Assembly (NCBI GenBank): GCA_021789595.1
Contig: JAJYJJ010000003.1
Location: forward strand, 62,001-126,000
Direction: 5' to 3'
From: Nitrospirota bacterium
GTDB taxonomy: Bacteria > Nitrospirota > Thermodesulfovibrionia > UBA6902 > JAJYJJ01
Length of the DNA: 64,000 nt
Notes under the pieces: model-generated
Databases searched by the model: none
What the model saw: only the letters and a program-made list of their open reading frames with translations
Told to the model about the DNA's origin: nothing
Program-made: the position numbers and the translations under genes
Shown: positions 1 to 9,355 of the stretch, piece by piece
Numbering within the stretch: position 1 is the first letter of the stretch
Layout of the letters: each line of letters opens with the position of its first letter

Positions 1-819
1 ATCATTGAGAAGCTTTCTGAGCTTCAGGAGTATTGTCATAAACATCATGGCGAGGTCTTCCATCTCTTCGTCAGAGATGTCCTCAAATGCACAGCTATGC
101 TTCTTGGGCATTATCCAGAGCTCAAAGGGAAACCTCGGTGCATACGGTGAAAATGCTATGAAACTCCTGTTTTCCATCACAACCCTCTCTGCTGTCTTCA
201 ATTCCTCCCGCATCATATCGCAGAATATGCACCTGTCTTTATAGTTGTAATATAGCTTTGCGCCGTCAAGCTCCTCCTTCACCCTCTTGGGTATTATGGG
301 GGTTGCCACAACTTGTGAATGCGGATGGCTGAATAGGGCGCCTGCAGAGTAGCCGTAGTTTTTAAAGACAATGACATATCTGAATCTCGGGTCCTTCTGG
401 AGGTCAAAGATTCGTGCCTTGTAGGTGGATACCACCCTGTGCATCTGCGCTAAACCCATGTCCGCTGGAGGTTTTCCATGTTCAGGGGATTCTATTACAA
501 TCTCATTTGCGCCAATACCATCCATGGCGTCGTACATCCCAACACCCCTTCTATTAAGTTCGCCCTCTATCTGTAATATGGGATGGAAATTTGGGATAAC
601 CCTTGTAAACCAGTGGGGCGTATCTGGCTCTGTGCCTTTTTCCCTGATAGCTGTGATTTCATGTGGAGTGTTTTTTTCATTCCCCTCACACAGTGGGCAG
701 GGCCCTTCATCAGGAGATGGATTTTCTTCCCCTATTGAATAAGATTCAGGACCTAAGGATTCTTCCTTTAATACTATTACCCACCGTCCAAGAAGCGGGT
801 CTTTCCTCAGCTCGTGCAT
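1..819 (-). CDS. galT: Galactose-1-phosphate uridylyltransferase, partial (C-terminus off the window)
   Basis: Leloir-pathway enzyme that exchanges UMP between UDP-glucose and galactose-1-phosphate; cytosolic. The first 273 residues are present. The family's nucleotide-transfer motif is visible as H165-P-H167-S-Q, at almost the same spacing as the E. coli enzyme (H164/H166). The N-terminus (ELRKDPLLGRWVI) and a C41-x2-C44 pair that would be a metal ligand also fit. It is the last gene of a minus-strand operon and its ATG overlaps the end of coaX by 13 bases, so it is translationally coupled. An ADP-glucose phosphorylase-like specificity in the same superfamily cannot be excluded because the C-terminal half is cut. 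Confidence 0.88.
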   Translation of the reverse strand, partial: MHELRKDPLLGRWVIVLKEESLGPESYSIGEENPSPDEGPCPLCEGNEKNTPHEITAIREKGTEPDTPHWFTRVIPNFHPILQIEGELNRRGVGMYDAMDGIGANEIVIESPEHGKPPADMGLAQMHRVVSTYKARIFDLQKDPRFRYVIVFKNYGYSAGALFSHPHSQVVATPIIPKRVKEELDGAKLYYNYKDRCIFCDMMREELKTAERVVMENRSFIAFSPYAPRFPFELWIMPKKHSCAFEDISDEEMEDLAMMFMTILLKLRKLLND

Positions 820-1577
820 GTCTTGTTCCTTTCATAAAGCATCCTGAGCCCCTCAAGTGTAAGCTCTGGCACTACCTTATACCTTCTAAGGTAATTTTTC
901 ATAATACCAGAGAACCCGCCTGTGAGGATAACACGGACAGATGATGACCCCAACTCCCTTTTAATACCTTTTAATATCTTCTCAACAGCACCAACATGGC
1001 CAAATACAATGCCCGAGCAGAGGTTTGACCTGGTATCATCCCCTATAAACCTTTCAGGGGGATTAAGGCTAATCTCTGGAAGCCCTGCAGTCATTCTGGC
1101 CAGGGCATCTATTGACATCCCGATGCCTGGCATGATTGCCCCGCCAATATACTCGCCGTTTTCTGTGACAACGCTGAAGGTTGTTGCTGTGCCAAAATCA
1201 ACAACCACAACAGGGCCGCCATAAAGGCCATAGGCTGCCACTGCACTGGCTATCCTGTCAGGGCCGAGTCCTTCTGGTCTTGGTATGGAAAGCCTTATGT
1301 CCATATCAAGCTGATAGTTTACCACAACAGGCATCAAAGAAAAATGGCCTATGCACATGGCCTCAAAAATGGGGGTCAGAGGAGGAACAACAGAGGATAA
1401 AATGGCACTGTCTAAAGAGTGGATAGAGCTTTCCCTTAGTATGGTTTTTATGATCATGGCATACTCATCCACTGCCCTTTTTGGCTGTGAGGAGAGCCGA
1501 AAAGTACGAATAAGGGCATCGCCGTCAAAAAAACCAAGGGTAATATTTGTATTACCAATATCTATTGCAAGAAGCAT
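807..1577 (-). CDS. coaX: Type III pantothenate kinase
   Basis: Phosphorylates pantothenate, the first step of coenzyme A synthesis. It is the ASKHA-fold type III enzyme, not the E. coli CoaA type. The phosphate-binding motif D6-I-G-N-T-N opens the protein; the RPEGLGPDRIA segment and the VVDFGTATTFS motif of the family follow, and GGAIMPGIGMS is conserved. About 256 residues is the normal length. I chose ATG at 1577 because family members begin MLLxIDxGNTN; a GTG two codons upstream (1583) is the alternative. It lies between birA (49-55 base gap) and galT (overlapping). Confidence 0.93.
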   Translation of the reverse strand: MLLAIDIGNTNITLGFFDGDALIRTFRLSSQPKRAVDEYAMIIKTILRESSIHSLDSAILSSVVPPLTPIFEAMCIGHFSLMPVVVNYQLDMDIRLSIPRPEGLGPDRIASAVAAYGLYGGPVVVVDFGTATTFSVVTENGEYIGGAIMPGIGMSIDALARMTAGLPEISLNPPERFIGDDTRSNLCSGIVFGHVGAVEKILKGIKRELGSSSVRVILTGGFSGIMKNYLRRYKVVPELTLEGLRMLYERNKTCTS

Positions 1578-1633
1578 TACCACCTAATAAACATATTAAA
1601 ATAGTATTACTGTATTTTAAAGGTTTTTCAGGC

Positions 1634-2608
1634 TCAACTTTTCAGTATCGTCACATCCCCGGCATTTAACTTCTCTATATGACCTGATTGCAGCCTGATA
1701 AGCAGCGCGCCTTCATCGTCTATGCCCTCTGCAATGCCTGATAATTCCCTTCCACCTGAAAATGCCTTTATCTTTTTTCCAATAGTAGAATCCATGAGCT
1801 TCCATTCATCAAGTATAAAAGATTTCCCCCTCTTCTGCAATATCTTATACCAGTGTTCAAGCTCTTCAAGGATGCGGCCTATAAGCACAAGCCTGTCAAA
1901 CTCCATCCCGAGGGACTCTTTTATGGATGTTGCTCTGGCAGCTACATCCTGAGGCAGCGTGGATACATCAAGGTTTACATTCAGCCCTATGCCTAAGGCG
2001 ATGTAATGGATCCTGTCCATGTCTGCCTTCATCTCGGTCAGTATCCCGCCTGCCTTTTTATTCCCAAACAGGATGTCGTTAGGCCACTTTATGGCCGCAT
2101 GTATCTCTGTTGCCTTTCTTATAGCGCCTGTAACTGCAACAGCCCCAAGGAGTGCAAGGATTGTTGCCTCCCCGGGTAGGGTATCTGGCCTGAGAAGCAC
2201 AGTCATATATATATTGACCCCTGGAGGAGAGAGCCACTGCCTTCCAAGCCTGCCTTTTCCCTTTGTCTGGGAATCAGCAAGTACGATTGTTCCATCAGGC
2301 CATCCTTCTTTACCAAGCTCCATAGCCCTGTCATTTGTGGAACTTATCGACTCATAGGACAGTATCTCTTTGCCGATAGTTTCTCCCCTGAAGACACTCC
2401 TTATATCATCTACACTTATCATATCTAACCCCTTTATAAATCTATAGCCCTTTGATGGAGAGGCATCTATTATATAGCCTTTTGCCCTTAATGACCTTAC
2501 AGCCTTCCATACGCCTGCCCTTGTGATGCCAAGGGCCTTGCTCATGGCCTCCCCTGATATATAGGCACCCTGATTTCCCCTCAAAAATGATAATACCCTG
2601 TCCTTCAT
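1634..2608 (-). CDS. birA: Biotin protein ligase / biotin operon repressor
   Basis: Makes biotinyl-AMP and transfers biotin to the carrier lysine of biotin-dependent carboxylases. The 324 residues include an N-terminal winged helix (about residues 1-65), so it is the bifunctional class that can also repress biotin genes. The ligase core shows K116-G-K-G-R-L-G-R (biotinyl-AMP loop) and K174-W-P-N-D. A C-terminal SH3-like domain follows. The start overlaps the nth stop by 4 bases, so the two are coupled. No biotin operator could be recognised in the window. Confidence 0.93.
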   Translation of the reverse strand: MKDRVLSFLRGNQGAYISGEAMSKALGITRAGVWKAVRSLRAKGYIIDASPSKGYRFIKGLDMISVDDIRSVFRGETIGKEILSYESISSTNDRAMELGKEGWPDGTIVLADSQTKGKGRLGRQWLSPPGVNIYMTVLLRPDTLPGEATILALLGAVAVTGAIRKATEIHAAIKWPNDILFGNKKAGGILTEMKADMDRIHYIALGIGLNVNLDVSTLPQDVAARATSIKESLGMEFDRLVLIGRILEELEHWYKILQKRGKSFILDEWKLMDSTIGKKIKAFSGGRELSGIAEGIDDEGALLIRLQSGHIEKLNAGDVTILKS

Positions 2609-3240
2609 GCCTTAAAGTTTCCCTTTTCCTCCCATTCACATTCATCATAAAGTATGCACTCCCCGCATTTAGGTTTTCTTGCTATGCAGGTCTCCCTTCC
2701 ATGGAGGATGAGGCTCAGGTTAAATCCTGTCCACCTGTTTTTTGGAATCGCCCTCATTAGCGCCTCTTCAACCTTATCAGGGTCATTTGAATGTGTAAGG
2801 CCAAGCCTGTTAGAGACCCTGAGCACATGAGTGTCAACAGCAATTGCCTGGCCTCCAAAGGCACTGCCTATAATCACATTTGCCGTCTTTCTTCCAACTC
2901 CAGGAAGTGTGACAAGCTCCTCAAGCCTTTCAGGAACCGTGCCGCCAAAATCCTTTAAGAGCTTTTTACAGCATTCAATGATAGCCCTTGCCTTATTCTT
3001 GTAAAAACCTGTCGGCCTTATGTCCTGTTCAAGTCCCTTTATATCGGCATTGGCATAATCCCTTACACCTCTGTATTTCCTGAAGAGCTCCTTTGTCACC
3101 TCATTAACCCTGACATCCGTGCACTGTGCAGAAAGGATTGTGGCAATCAGGAGTTCCAGCGGGGTTGAGAAGTGAAGGGCAATCCTCGAATGCGGGTATT
3201 TCTTTTTGAGCAGGCCGAGGATTCTCTTCGGGTCTGGCAT
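2605..3240 (-). CDS. nth: Endonuclease III (DNA glycosylase/AP lyase)
   Basis: Base-excision repair enzyme that removes oxidised pyrimidines and cuts the abasic site. The helix-hairpin-helix L112-P-G-V-G-R-K-T carries the catalytic lysine K118, and D136 of VDTHV is the catalytic aspartate. The C-terminal [4Fe-4S] site has the exact family spacing C185-x6-C192-x2-C195-x5-C201. At 211 residues it is the expected length. One base separates it from the MBL-fold gene upstream and it overlaps birA by 4 bases, so all are probably one transcript from the promoter at 3962-3990. Confidence 0.96.
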   Translation of the reverse strand: MPDPKRILGLLKKKYPHSRIALHFSTPLELLIATILSAQCTDVRVNEVTKELFRKYRGVRDYANADIKGLEQDIRPTGFYKNKARAIIECCKKLLKDFGGTVPERLEELVTLPGVGRKTANVIIGSAFGGQAIAVDTHVLRVSNRLGLTHSNDPDKVEEALMRAIPKNRWTGFNLSLILHGRETCIARKPKCGECILYDECEWEEKGNFKA

Positions 3241-3241
3241 C

Positions 3242-3955
3242 TTACTCCTGCTTTAAGATAACCACATCAACCTTGCCTTTAAGAAGTTCCTCAAACCTCC
3301 TGGCATCCTTGGAAGAACCAACAATGGCGCCATAATGCATGGGTATTGCTATCTTCGGCTTAATGGCAAGGGCTGCCTTTGCCGCCTCATCTGCGGTCAT
3401 TACATAGGTGCCGGAGACGGGTAAAAGTGCAATATCAGCCTTTATCCCCTCCATTTCAGGGATAAAATCCGTATCACCTGCAAGATATATCCTCTTGCCA
3501 TCTACAGTAAATATATAACCGACCCAGTTATTTGCCTTTGGATGGAATTTTAATCGTTCTTTTACCACATTATACGCAGGGACTACCTCTATCTCTATTC
3601 CCTCTATAGTCAGCCTGTCACCTGGCTTTACAGTCTTTATATTACCTGAAAGCTTCCTTGCACAATCAGCAGTGGTGACAATAATGGTGTTTGGCCCCTG
3701 GATATTTCTGACATCCTCAGGGGAGCAATGGTCATAGTGTTCATGGGTTATGAGGATTATATCGGCGTGGGCGGATCTCTTTAATTGGAAAGGGTCTGTA
3801 AATATGGTCTTTTCTCCAACGATCTTAAAGGTATCATGGCCGAGCCAGTGGATGTTGTCTATCATCGAACTGCCTCCTTTTTTACCCCCTGCCCATAGTG
3901 TAAGGGGGACGAATAAGATGAAAATAATCAGGGGTATTCCTGAGAGTATTTTCAT
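3242..3955 (-). CDS. Metallo-beta-lactamase-fold hydrolase with possible dual start
   Basis: UPF0173/UlaG-like metal-dependent hydrolase, 237 residues from the first ATG. The metal motif is H71-E-H73-Y-D75-H76. Residues 1-22 form a good signal peptide (lysine, then a leucine/isoleucine-rich stretch, LWA cleavage-like site). A second in-frame ATG at 3865 (M31) starts where cytosolic relatives start (IDNIHWLGH) and is preceded by AGGAGG at 7 bases, whereas the first ATG lies at the predicted transcription start and has no ribosome site. Both forms may be made. The substrate is unknown. It heads the nth-birA-coaX-galT operon. Confidence 0.8.
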   Translation of the reverse strand: MKILSGIPLIIFILFVPLTLWAGGKKGGSSMIDNIHWLGHDTFKIVGEKTIFTDPFQLKRSAHADIILITHEHYDHCSPEDVRNIQGPNTIIVTTADCARKLSGNIKTVKPGDRLTIEGIEIEVVPAYNVVKERLKFHPKANNWVGYIFTVDGKRIYLAGDTDFIPEMEGIKADIALLPVSGTYVMTADEAAKAALAIKPKIAIPMHYGAIVGSSKDARRFEELLKGKVDVVILKQE

Positions 3956-3961
3956 ATGGAA

Positions 3962-3990
3962 ATTATACCATACTTTGGCATTAAGGACAA
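3962..3990 (-). promoter_or_regulatory. Sigma-70 promoter of the MBL-nth-birA-coaX-galT operon
   Basis: On the minus strand TTGTCC (3985-3990) and TATAAT (3962-3967) are separated by 17 bases. The expected transcription start, about 3955, coincides with the first ATG of the MBL-fold gene, so translation from that codon would be leaderless. Confidence 0.7.
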
Positions 3991-4025
3991 TAAGTTGTAT
4001 AAATTAAGGGTTTCAGGTAGGCTTA

Positions 4026-4054
4026 TTGCTTTTCTCAGGCAACTTTAGTATTAT
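4026..4054 (+). promoter_or_regulatory. Sigma-70 promoter of argF
   Basis: TTGCTT (4026-4031) and TATTAT (4049-4054) are 17 bases apart, giving a leader of about 27 bases before the argF ATG. It is divergent from the promoter at 3962-3990. No ARG-box palindrome was recognised. Confidence 0.6.
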
Positions 4055-4087
4055 TTTCTCTATAGGCAATAGAGGTAGGGTTAAACA

Positions 4088-4993
4088 ATGAAAAAGGATT
4101 TTTTAAGGGTTTTTTCTCTTAGCTCTGAGGAGATAGGAGGCCTTCTTCAAAGGGCCTCTGAGCTAAAGCTGACCAATGACCTAAGTTACAGCCCCCTTCT
4201 GGGCAGGACCTTTGGTCTTATCTTTGAAAAGGCATCCACAAGGACAAGGGTATCCTTTGAGGTGGGGATAAATCAGTTCTGGGGCAAGAGCATATACCTG
4301 AACCCAAAGGATATCCAGTTAAGCAGAGGCGAGAGCATCGCTGATACAGCAAGGGTCTTATCGCGGTATCTTGACGGGGTAGTACTCAGGACATTCGCCC
4401 ACAGCACAGTGGAGGAATTTGCCCATTATGCCGCTATCCCTGTTATAAATGGCTTAACCGATCTACATCACCCATGCCAGGCCATTGCTGACCTTCTAAC
4501 CATATTTGAAAAGAAGGGGAAATTTTCAGTAAAACTTGCATATGTAGGGGATGGCAACAATGTTGCCCATTCCCTGGTAGAGGCGGCTGCAAGGGTCAGT
4601 ATGGATATTATCCTTGCCTGCCCTGAGGGACATGAGCCGTATTATGAAATCATACAGGGGGCAAGAAAAGAGACAGGAAGCCGTATAGAGGTTGTCAGGG
4701 ATCCAAAGGATGCTGTCAGAGATGCAGATGTAGTATATACAGATGTCTGGGTAAGTATGGGGCAGGAGGCGACAAGGCAGGAGAGATTAGGCCTCTTTAA
4801 GGATTATCAGGTTAATGAACGACTTCTTCAATTTGCAAGATCCGATGCCATTGTCATGCACTGTCTTCCTGCACACAGAGAAGAGGAGATAACAAGCCCT
4901 GTCATGGATGGCCCTCAAAGCGTTGTATTTGACCAGGCAGAAAACAGGCTCCATACCCAGAAGGCCCTCATTGAAATATTAATTCATGGATGA
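4088..4993 (+). CDS. argF: Ornithine carbamoyltransferase
   Basis: Converts ornithine and carbamoyl phosphate to citrulline in arginine biosynthesis. The carbamoyl-phosphate site S50-T-R-T-R54, the H128-P-C-Q131 motif and the ornithine-side H258-C-L-P-A-H-R264 motif are intact. At 301 residues it is full length. It starts a plus-strand operon and its last 8 bases overlap rnj, so translation of the two is coupled. No other arginine gene is in the window. Confidence 0.96.
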   Translation: MKKDFLRVFSLSSEEIGGLLQRASELKLTNDLSYSPLLGRTFGLIFEKASTRTRVSFEVGINQFWGKSIYLNPKDIQLSRGESIADTARVLSRYLDGVVLRTFAHSTVEEFAHYAAIPVINGLTDLHHPCQAIADLLTIFEKKGKFSVKLAYVGDGNNVAHSLVEAAARVSMDIILACPEGHEPYYEIIQGARKETGSRIEVVRDPKDAVRDADVVYTDVWVSMGQEATRQERLGLFKDYQVNERLLQFARSDAIVMHCLPAHREEEITSPVMDGPQSVVFDQAENRLHTQKALIEILIHG

Positions 4994-6644
4994 TGCCCTC
5001 TCTATAATCCCTCTGGGTGGCGTTGAGGAGATAGGCCTCAACATGACAGTCTTGGAATATAAGGATGACCTTATTGTTGTAGATGCCGGATTGATGTTCC
5101 CTGAGGAGGATATGCTCGGCGTTGATATTGTCATCCCTGACTTTACCTACCTTCTTGAAAATAGACAGAAGATAAGGGGCATAATCCTTACCCACGGGCA
5201 TGAGGACCATACAGGCGCCCTGCCATTTCTGCTCAGGGATATTAATGTGCCCATCTACGGCACACCGCTTACACTCGGACTTGTAAAGGATAAACTCAAG
5301 GAACATCTCCTCATTGAGAAGGCGGAATTGATCCCTATCGTTCCGCGGGATATTATAAAACTCGGAGTCTTTGAGATAGAGCCTGTGCGTGTAACACATA
5401 GCATTGTCGATGGCGTCGGCTTTTGCATAAAGACCCCTGTTGGTAATGTTGTCCATACAGGTGATTTCAAGCTTGACCCCACACCTGTTGATGGAAGGCT
5501 TATGGACTTCCACAGGTTTTCCGAATATGGAGAGAATGGCACCCTTGTCCTTTTATCTGACAGCACAAACGCAGACAAAGGCGGCTTCACCTTCTCAGAA
5601 AAAGAGGTGAGAAGGGCATTTGAGGATATCTTCTCAGCAGCGCCAGGCAGGATAATCATTGCAACCTTTGCATCAAATATCCACAGGATACAACAGGCCA
5701 TAGATGTGGCAGTGATGTTTGGGAAAAAGGTCATCCTTTGCGGAAAGAGTATTGTTGCCAATGCCCAGATAGCACTTGACCTGGGCTATCTGAATATACC
5801 CATGGGCACATGGATGAGGCTTGAGGAGTTAAAAAACATCCCTGATAAAGAGGTCGTAATTATCACAACTGGAAGCCAGGGAGAACCAATGTCTGTGCTG
5901 TCAAGGATTGCCACAGATGAACACAAGACTATAAAGATAAAGCAAGGGGATACTGTTGTACTGTCGGCAAAGATGATACCTGGAAATGAGCGTTCCATAG
6001 GCAGGATTATAAATCATCTGTTTCGCAGGGGGGCGAATGTGATATATGAAAAGGTCTCTGAGGTCCATGTATCAGGCCATGCATCAAAGGAGGAGCTCAA
6101 ATTGATGCTTAACCTTGTGCATCCGAAATACTTTATACCCATCCACGGCGAGTACCGCAATCTCGTGTATCATGCAAAACTTGCAGAGAAATTGGGCATA
6201 CCCAGGGAAAATATCTTTATACTGGATAACGGCGATGTGGTGGAATTCTCTGATGGTGAGGCTATGAAGGCTGGCAAGGTAACAGCAGGCAGGGTCTTTA
6301 TAGACGGCAAAAGTGTTGGGGATGTTGGGGATGTTGTCCTGAGAGACAGGCTGCGACTTGCACACGATGGCATTGTTATTATTCTCATTGGGATAGAAAA
6401 ATCAACCGGCAGGCTCTTATCCGGCCCTGATATAATCTCAAGGGGCTTTGTGTTTGAGGATGCATCCCAGGAACTGCTTGCAGAGGTCAGGGGCATTGTG
6501 GATGCTATAATAGGGCAGATGTCTGAGGAGACAAGGGCAGATGTCTCTCTGGTTCAGGCCAGATTGAGGACAACGCTGAAGAAATATCTAAGGGATAAAC
6601 TGGATAGACGACCTATGATACTGCCAATAGTAATGGAGGTATAA
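4986..6644 (+). CDS. rnj: Ribonuclease J
   Basis: Metallo-beta-lactamase/beta-CASP endo- and 5'-3' exoribonuclease of mRNA turnover. The zinc motif H70-G-H72-E-D74-H75 is present, with later motifs GDFKLDPTP, SGHAS and PIHGEYRN. The 552-residue length matches RNase J1/J2. Together with the rest of the gene content it argues against a gammaproteobacterium. It overlaps argF by 8 bases and lies 9 bases before ftsK. Confidence 0.95.
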   Translation: MDDALSIIPLGGVEEIGLNMTVLEYKDDLIVVDAGLMFPEEDMLGVDIVIPDFTYLLENRQKIRGIILTHGHEDHTGALPFLLRDINVPIYGTPLTLGLVKDKLKEHLLIEKAELIPIVPRDIIKLGVFEIEPVRVTHSIVDGVGFCIKTPVGNVVHTGDFKLDPTPVDGRLMDFHRFSEYGENGTLVLLSDSTNADKGGFTFSEKEVRRAFEDIFSAAPGRIIIATFASNIHRIQQAIDVAVMFGKKVILCGKSIVANAQIALDLGYLNIPMGTWMRLEELKNIPDKEVVIITTGSQGEPMSVLSRIATDEHKTIKIKQGDTVVLSAKMIPGNERSIGRIINHLFRRGANVIYEKVSEVHVSGHASKEELKLMLNLVHPKYFIPIHGEYRNLVYHAKLAEKLGIPRENIFILDNGDVVEFSDGEAMKAGKVTAGRVFIDGKSVGDVGDVVLRDRLRLAHDGIVIILIGIEKSTGRLLSGPDIISRGFVFEDASQELLAEVRGIVDAIIGQMSEETRADVSLVQARLRTTLKKYLRDKLDRRPMILPIVMEV

Positions 6645-6653
6645 GATTTTGAC

Positions 6654-8708
6654 ATGGATAAGTATCTGCGGGATGAGATATTGGGGATTATCTCACTCCT
6701 ATTGTCTGTTTTTATAATCATCACCCTTCTGAGTCATAACCCATGGGACCCGTCTCCCTTTACACTATCTTCTGGGGCAAGGATAAAGAATCTTGGTGGG
6801 ATTGTAGGCGCCTATTTATCCGACAGCCTCCTTCAGGGCTTTGGCATCGGGACATATATCATCCCTGTGTTTTTTATAATCTATGGGGTTAAGCGTATCC
6901 TGGGTAAACAGCGCGGAAAGGCATGGTTCAGGCTTTTGAGTTCTCTGGCACTACTTCTCTCTGTATGCCTCCTGTTCAGCCTTACATCAAGGAACTTCCT
7001 CGTCTTTAACCATGAATTCCCAGGCGGCGGTATGCTTGGCTATGCAGCATCAAGGTTGTTTCAGCATTATCTCTCTATTACAGGGGCATATATAATCTCC
7101 GCTGCAATATTTATTGTAGCCCTGATGGTTTCCATTCCCCTGTCCGTCGTAACAACTGCAAAGGATATAAAGAAAAAGGTTGCGGAGAAAAAGGCTCCTG
7201 AACCTAATATGGGGCCTGAGATACTTGAACATACCATTGTGCGGCCTGTTCGCAGGGCAATAGAAGAACCAACAGAGCATAAAGAGCCTATGCAACTGCC
7301 ACCGAAGGTCAGGGGAAGCTACAGCCTTCCATCCATTGAACTGCTGCAGCTTCCCCAGCAGAGCAAGGGAGGACCAACAAAAGAGGAGCTCCTGATGAGT
7401 TCCAGCATACTTGAGAAAAAACTCCAGGACTTTGGCGTAGACGGCAGGGTTCTTCAGGTGCATCCCGGGCCTGTTGTCACCATGTTTGAGTATGAACCTG
7501 CGCCTGGCGTAAAGATGCACAGAATTATATCCCTGTGTGATGACCTGGCCCTTGCGATGAAGGCATCAAGCCTCAGGGTATCACCAATACCAGGGAAGGC
7601 TGTCATTGGCATAGAGATTCCAAACAGGGAAAGGGAGGATGTGTATCTGAGGGAGATTATTGCCTCAGAGGCATACAAAAAGAGTGTCTCAAAATTGACC
7701 TTTGCACTCGGCAAGGACATCTTTGGAAATCCAGTGCTGACCGACCTTACAAAGATGCCGCACCTGCTTGTTGCAGGGGCAACAGGCTCAGGGAAAAGCG
7801 TGGCCATAAATGTCATGGTCTTAAGCCTGCTTTTCAGGGCACACCCAAAAGAGGTAAAGATGCTCATGATAGACCCAAAGCTGCTTGAGCTGTCTACATA
7901 TGAAGACATCCCGCATCTGATAAATCCTGTCATAACAAACCCGAAGGAGGCATCAGAGGCGCTCAGAAAGATGGTCTTTGAGATGGAAAGAAGATACAGA
8001 CTCCTTGCAGAAAAGGGGGCAAGAAACATAGAAGGTTATAATAGAAGCCTGAAATCCGGGGAAGAACCCATGCCATACATAGTCGTATTTATAGATGAGC
8101 TTGCTGACCTTATGCTTGTCGGTGCCCATGAGATTGAAGACTCAATAGCCCGGCTTGCCCAGATGGCACGGGCATCTGGCATTCACCTTATCCTTGCAAC
8201 CCAGAGGCCATCTGTGGATGTTATCACAGGGGTTATAAAGGCAAACTTTCCTGCAAGGCTCTCTTTCCAGGTCTCATCAAAGATAGACTCAAGAACAATC
8301 CTTGATACCCAGGGCGCAGAACACCTCCTCGGTAAAGGGGATATGCTTTTCATGAGCCCTGGCACAAGGCTGGTAAGGATACATGGCGCCTATGTAACAG
8401 AGGATGAGATAAGGGCGGTTGTAGATTTTATAAAACCCCAGGCCAGCCCTGATTATACATATCTTAATGCCATACAGGTGCAACCCAGGGAGGAAGATGC
8501 GCCGTCAGATGAAAGGGACGAGCTTTATCAAGGTGTAGTTGAATTTGCCACAATTGCAGGTGAGATATCTATCTCCTCTATCCAGAGGAGGTTTAACATC
8601 GGCTATAACAAGGCAGCAAGGATTATGGAAATAATGGAGGAAGACGGCCTTGTTGGTCCGCCAACAGCAGCAGGGAAAAAAAGGGAGGTCCTGCGGAGGA
8701 AAAGATGA
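6654..8708 (+). CDS. ftsK: DNA translocase FtsK/SpoIIIE
   Basis: Septum-anchored motor that clears chromosome ends through the division site. The 684 residues comprise an N-terminal membrane domain (about four transmembrane helices within residues 10-165), a short linker, the RecA-like motor with Walker A GATGSGKS (about residues 375-382) and Walker B VVFIDELADLM, and a C-terminal winged-helix gamma domain (about 620-684) that reads KOPS-like sites. The short linker resembles SpoIIIE more than E. coli FtsK. It overlaps lolA by 4 bases. Confidence 0.95.
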   Translation: MDKYLRDEILGIISLLLSVFIIITLLSHNPWDPSPFTLSSGARIKNLGGIVGAYLSDSLLQGFGIGTYIIPVFFIIYGVKRILGKQRGKAWFRLLSSLALLLSVCLLFSLTSRNFLVFNHEFPGGGMLGYAASRLFQHYLSITGAYIISAAIFIVALMVSIPLSVVTTAKDIKKKVAEKKAPEPNMGPEILEHTIVRPVRRAIEEPTEHKEPMQLPPKVRGSYSLPSIELLQLPQQSKGGPTKEELLMSSSILEKKLQDFGVDGRVLQVHPGPVVTMFEYEPAPGVKMHRIISLCDDLALAMKASSLRVSPIPGKAVIGIEIPNREREDVYLREIIASEAYKKSVSKLTFALGKDIFGNPVLTDLTKMPHLLVAGATGSGKSVAINVMVLSLLFRAHPKEVKMLMIDPKLLELSTYEDIPHLINPVITNPKEASEALRKMVFEMERRYRLLAEKGARNIEGYNRSLKSGEEPMPYIVVFIDELADLMLVGAHEIEDSIARLAQMARASGIHLILATQRPSVDVITGVIKANFPARLSFQVSSKIDSRTILDTQGAEHLLGKGDMLFMSPGTRLVRIHGAYVTEDEIRAVVDFIKPQASPDYTYLNAIQVQPREEDAPSDERDELYQGVVEFATIAGEISISSIQRRFNIGYNKAARIMEIMEEDGLVGPPTAAGKKREVLRRKR

Positions 8709-9355
8709 CCGTGACTAAAAATGCAGGCTGGAAGGTGTTAATTGCCGTTTTTATATGTTCAATGCCCAGTATATTATACCCGTTTATTACGCATGCGGAA
8801 GAACCTCTTGTTGAAAGAATACAGGAACAATACAAAGGCATCTCTACAATACAGGGTTCATTTACCCAGAAAAGCCGCATCAAGGACCTCGGCAAGACAG
8901 AAGTGGCCGCAGGGACCTTCATGATAAAGATGCCTTCAAGAATGAGGTGGCAGTACACAAAACCAAAGACCGAGGAGATTATCATAAAGGGCGACAATAT
9001 CCTGATATATCAGAAGGAAGAAAAACAGGTACTGAAGGGTAGATTTGACAATACATCCTATGGCCAGGCGCCTATAGCCCTGCTTGCAGGTATAGGGGAC
9101 ATAAGGAAGAATTTTAATATCTCTCAAAAAGGCGATACCTTGGAGCTAAGGCCAAAGCAGTCCATGGGGATAATAAAATTAATCCTTTTAGAAACTGCTT
9201 CAGACGGCTTTCCAATCAAGGCATTAAGTCTTATTGACCTGTATGGTAACAGGACAGATATAAGCTTCAGGTCTGTCAAGGTAAACCAGGAAATAAAGGA
9301 CTCGGTCTTTGAATTCAAGACCCCGCCTGGTGTTGAATACGAATATAATCCTTGA
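8705..9355 (+). CDS. lolA: Outer-membrane lipoprotein carrier protein
   Basis: Periplasmic chaperone that ferries lipoproteins from LolCDE to the outer membrane. The 216-residue protein has an N-terminal signal peptide (about residues 1-31, ending near THA) and the LolA fold signatures IQGSFTQKSRI and a PSRMRWQYxKP segment. Its position directly after ftsK, with a 4-base overlap, is a frequent arrangement. It supports a diderm cell envelope, as do lptE and tolC elsewhere in the window. Confidence 0.9.
   Translation: MTVTKNAGWKVLIAVFICSMPSILYPFITHAEEPLVERIQEQYKGISTIQGSFTQKSRIKDLGKTEVAAGTFMIKMPSRMRWQYTKPKTEEIIIKGDNILIYQKEEKQVLKGRFDNTSYGQAPIALLAGIGDIRKNFNISQKGDTLELRPKQSMGIIKLILLETASDGFPIKALSLIDLYGNRTDISFRSVKVNQEIKDSVFEFKTPPGVEYEYNP

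Noticed and set aside
5-742. Plus-strand ORFs at the window start
   Set aside because: They are antisense to galT, whose HPH motif and start are clear.
4968-5513. Antisense ORF of 181 codons under rnj
   Set aside because: It is the shadow of an intact RNase J frame, with no ribosome site or family signal.
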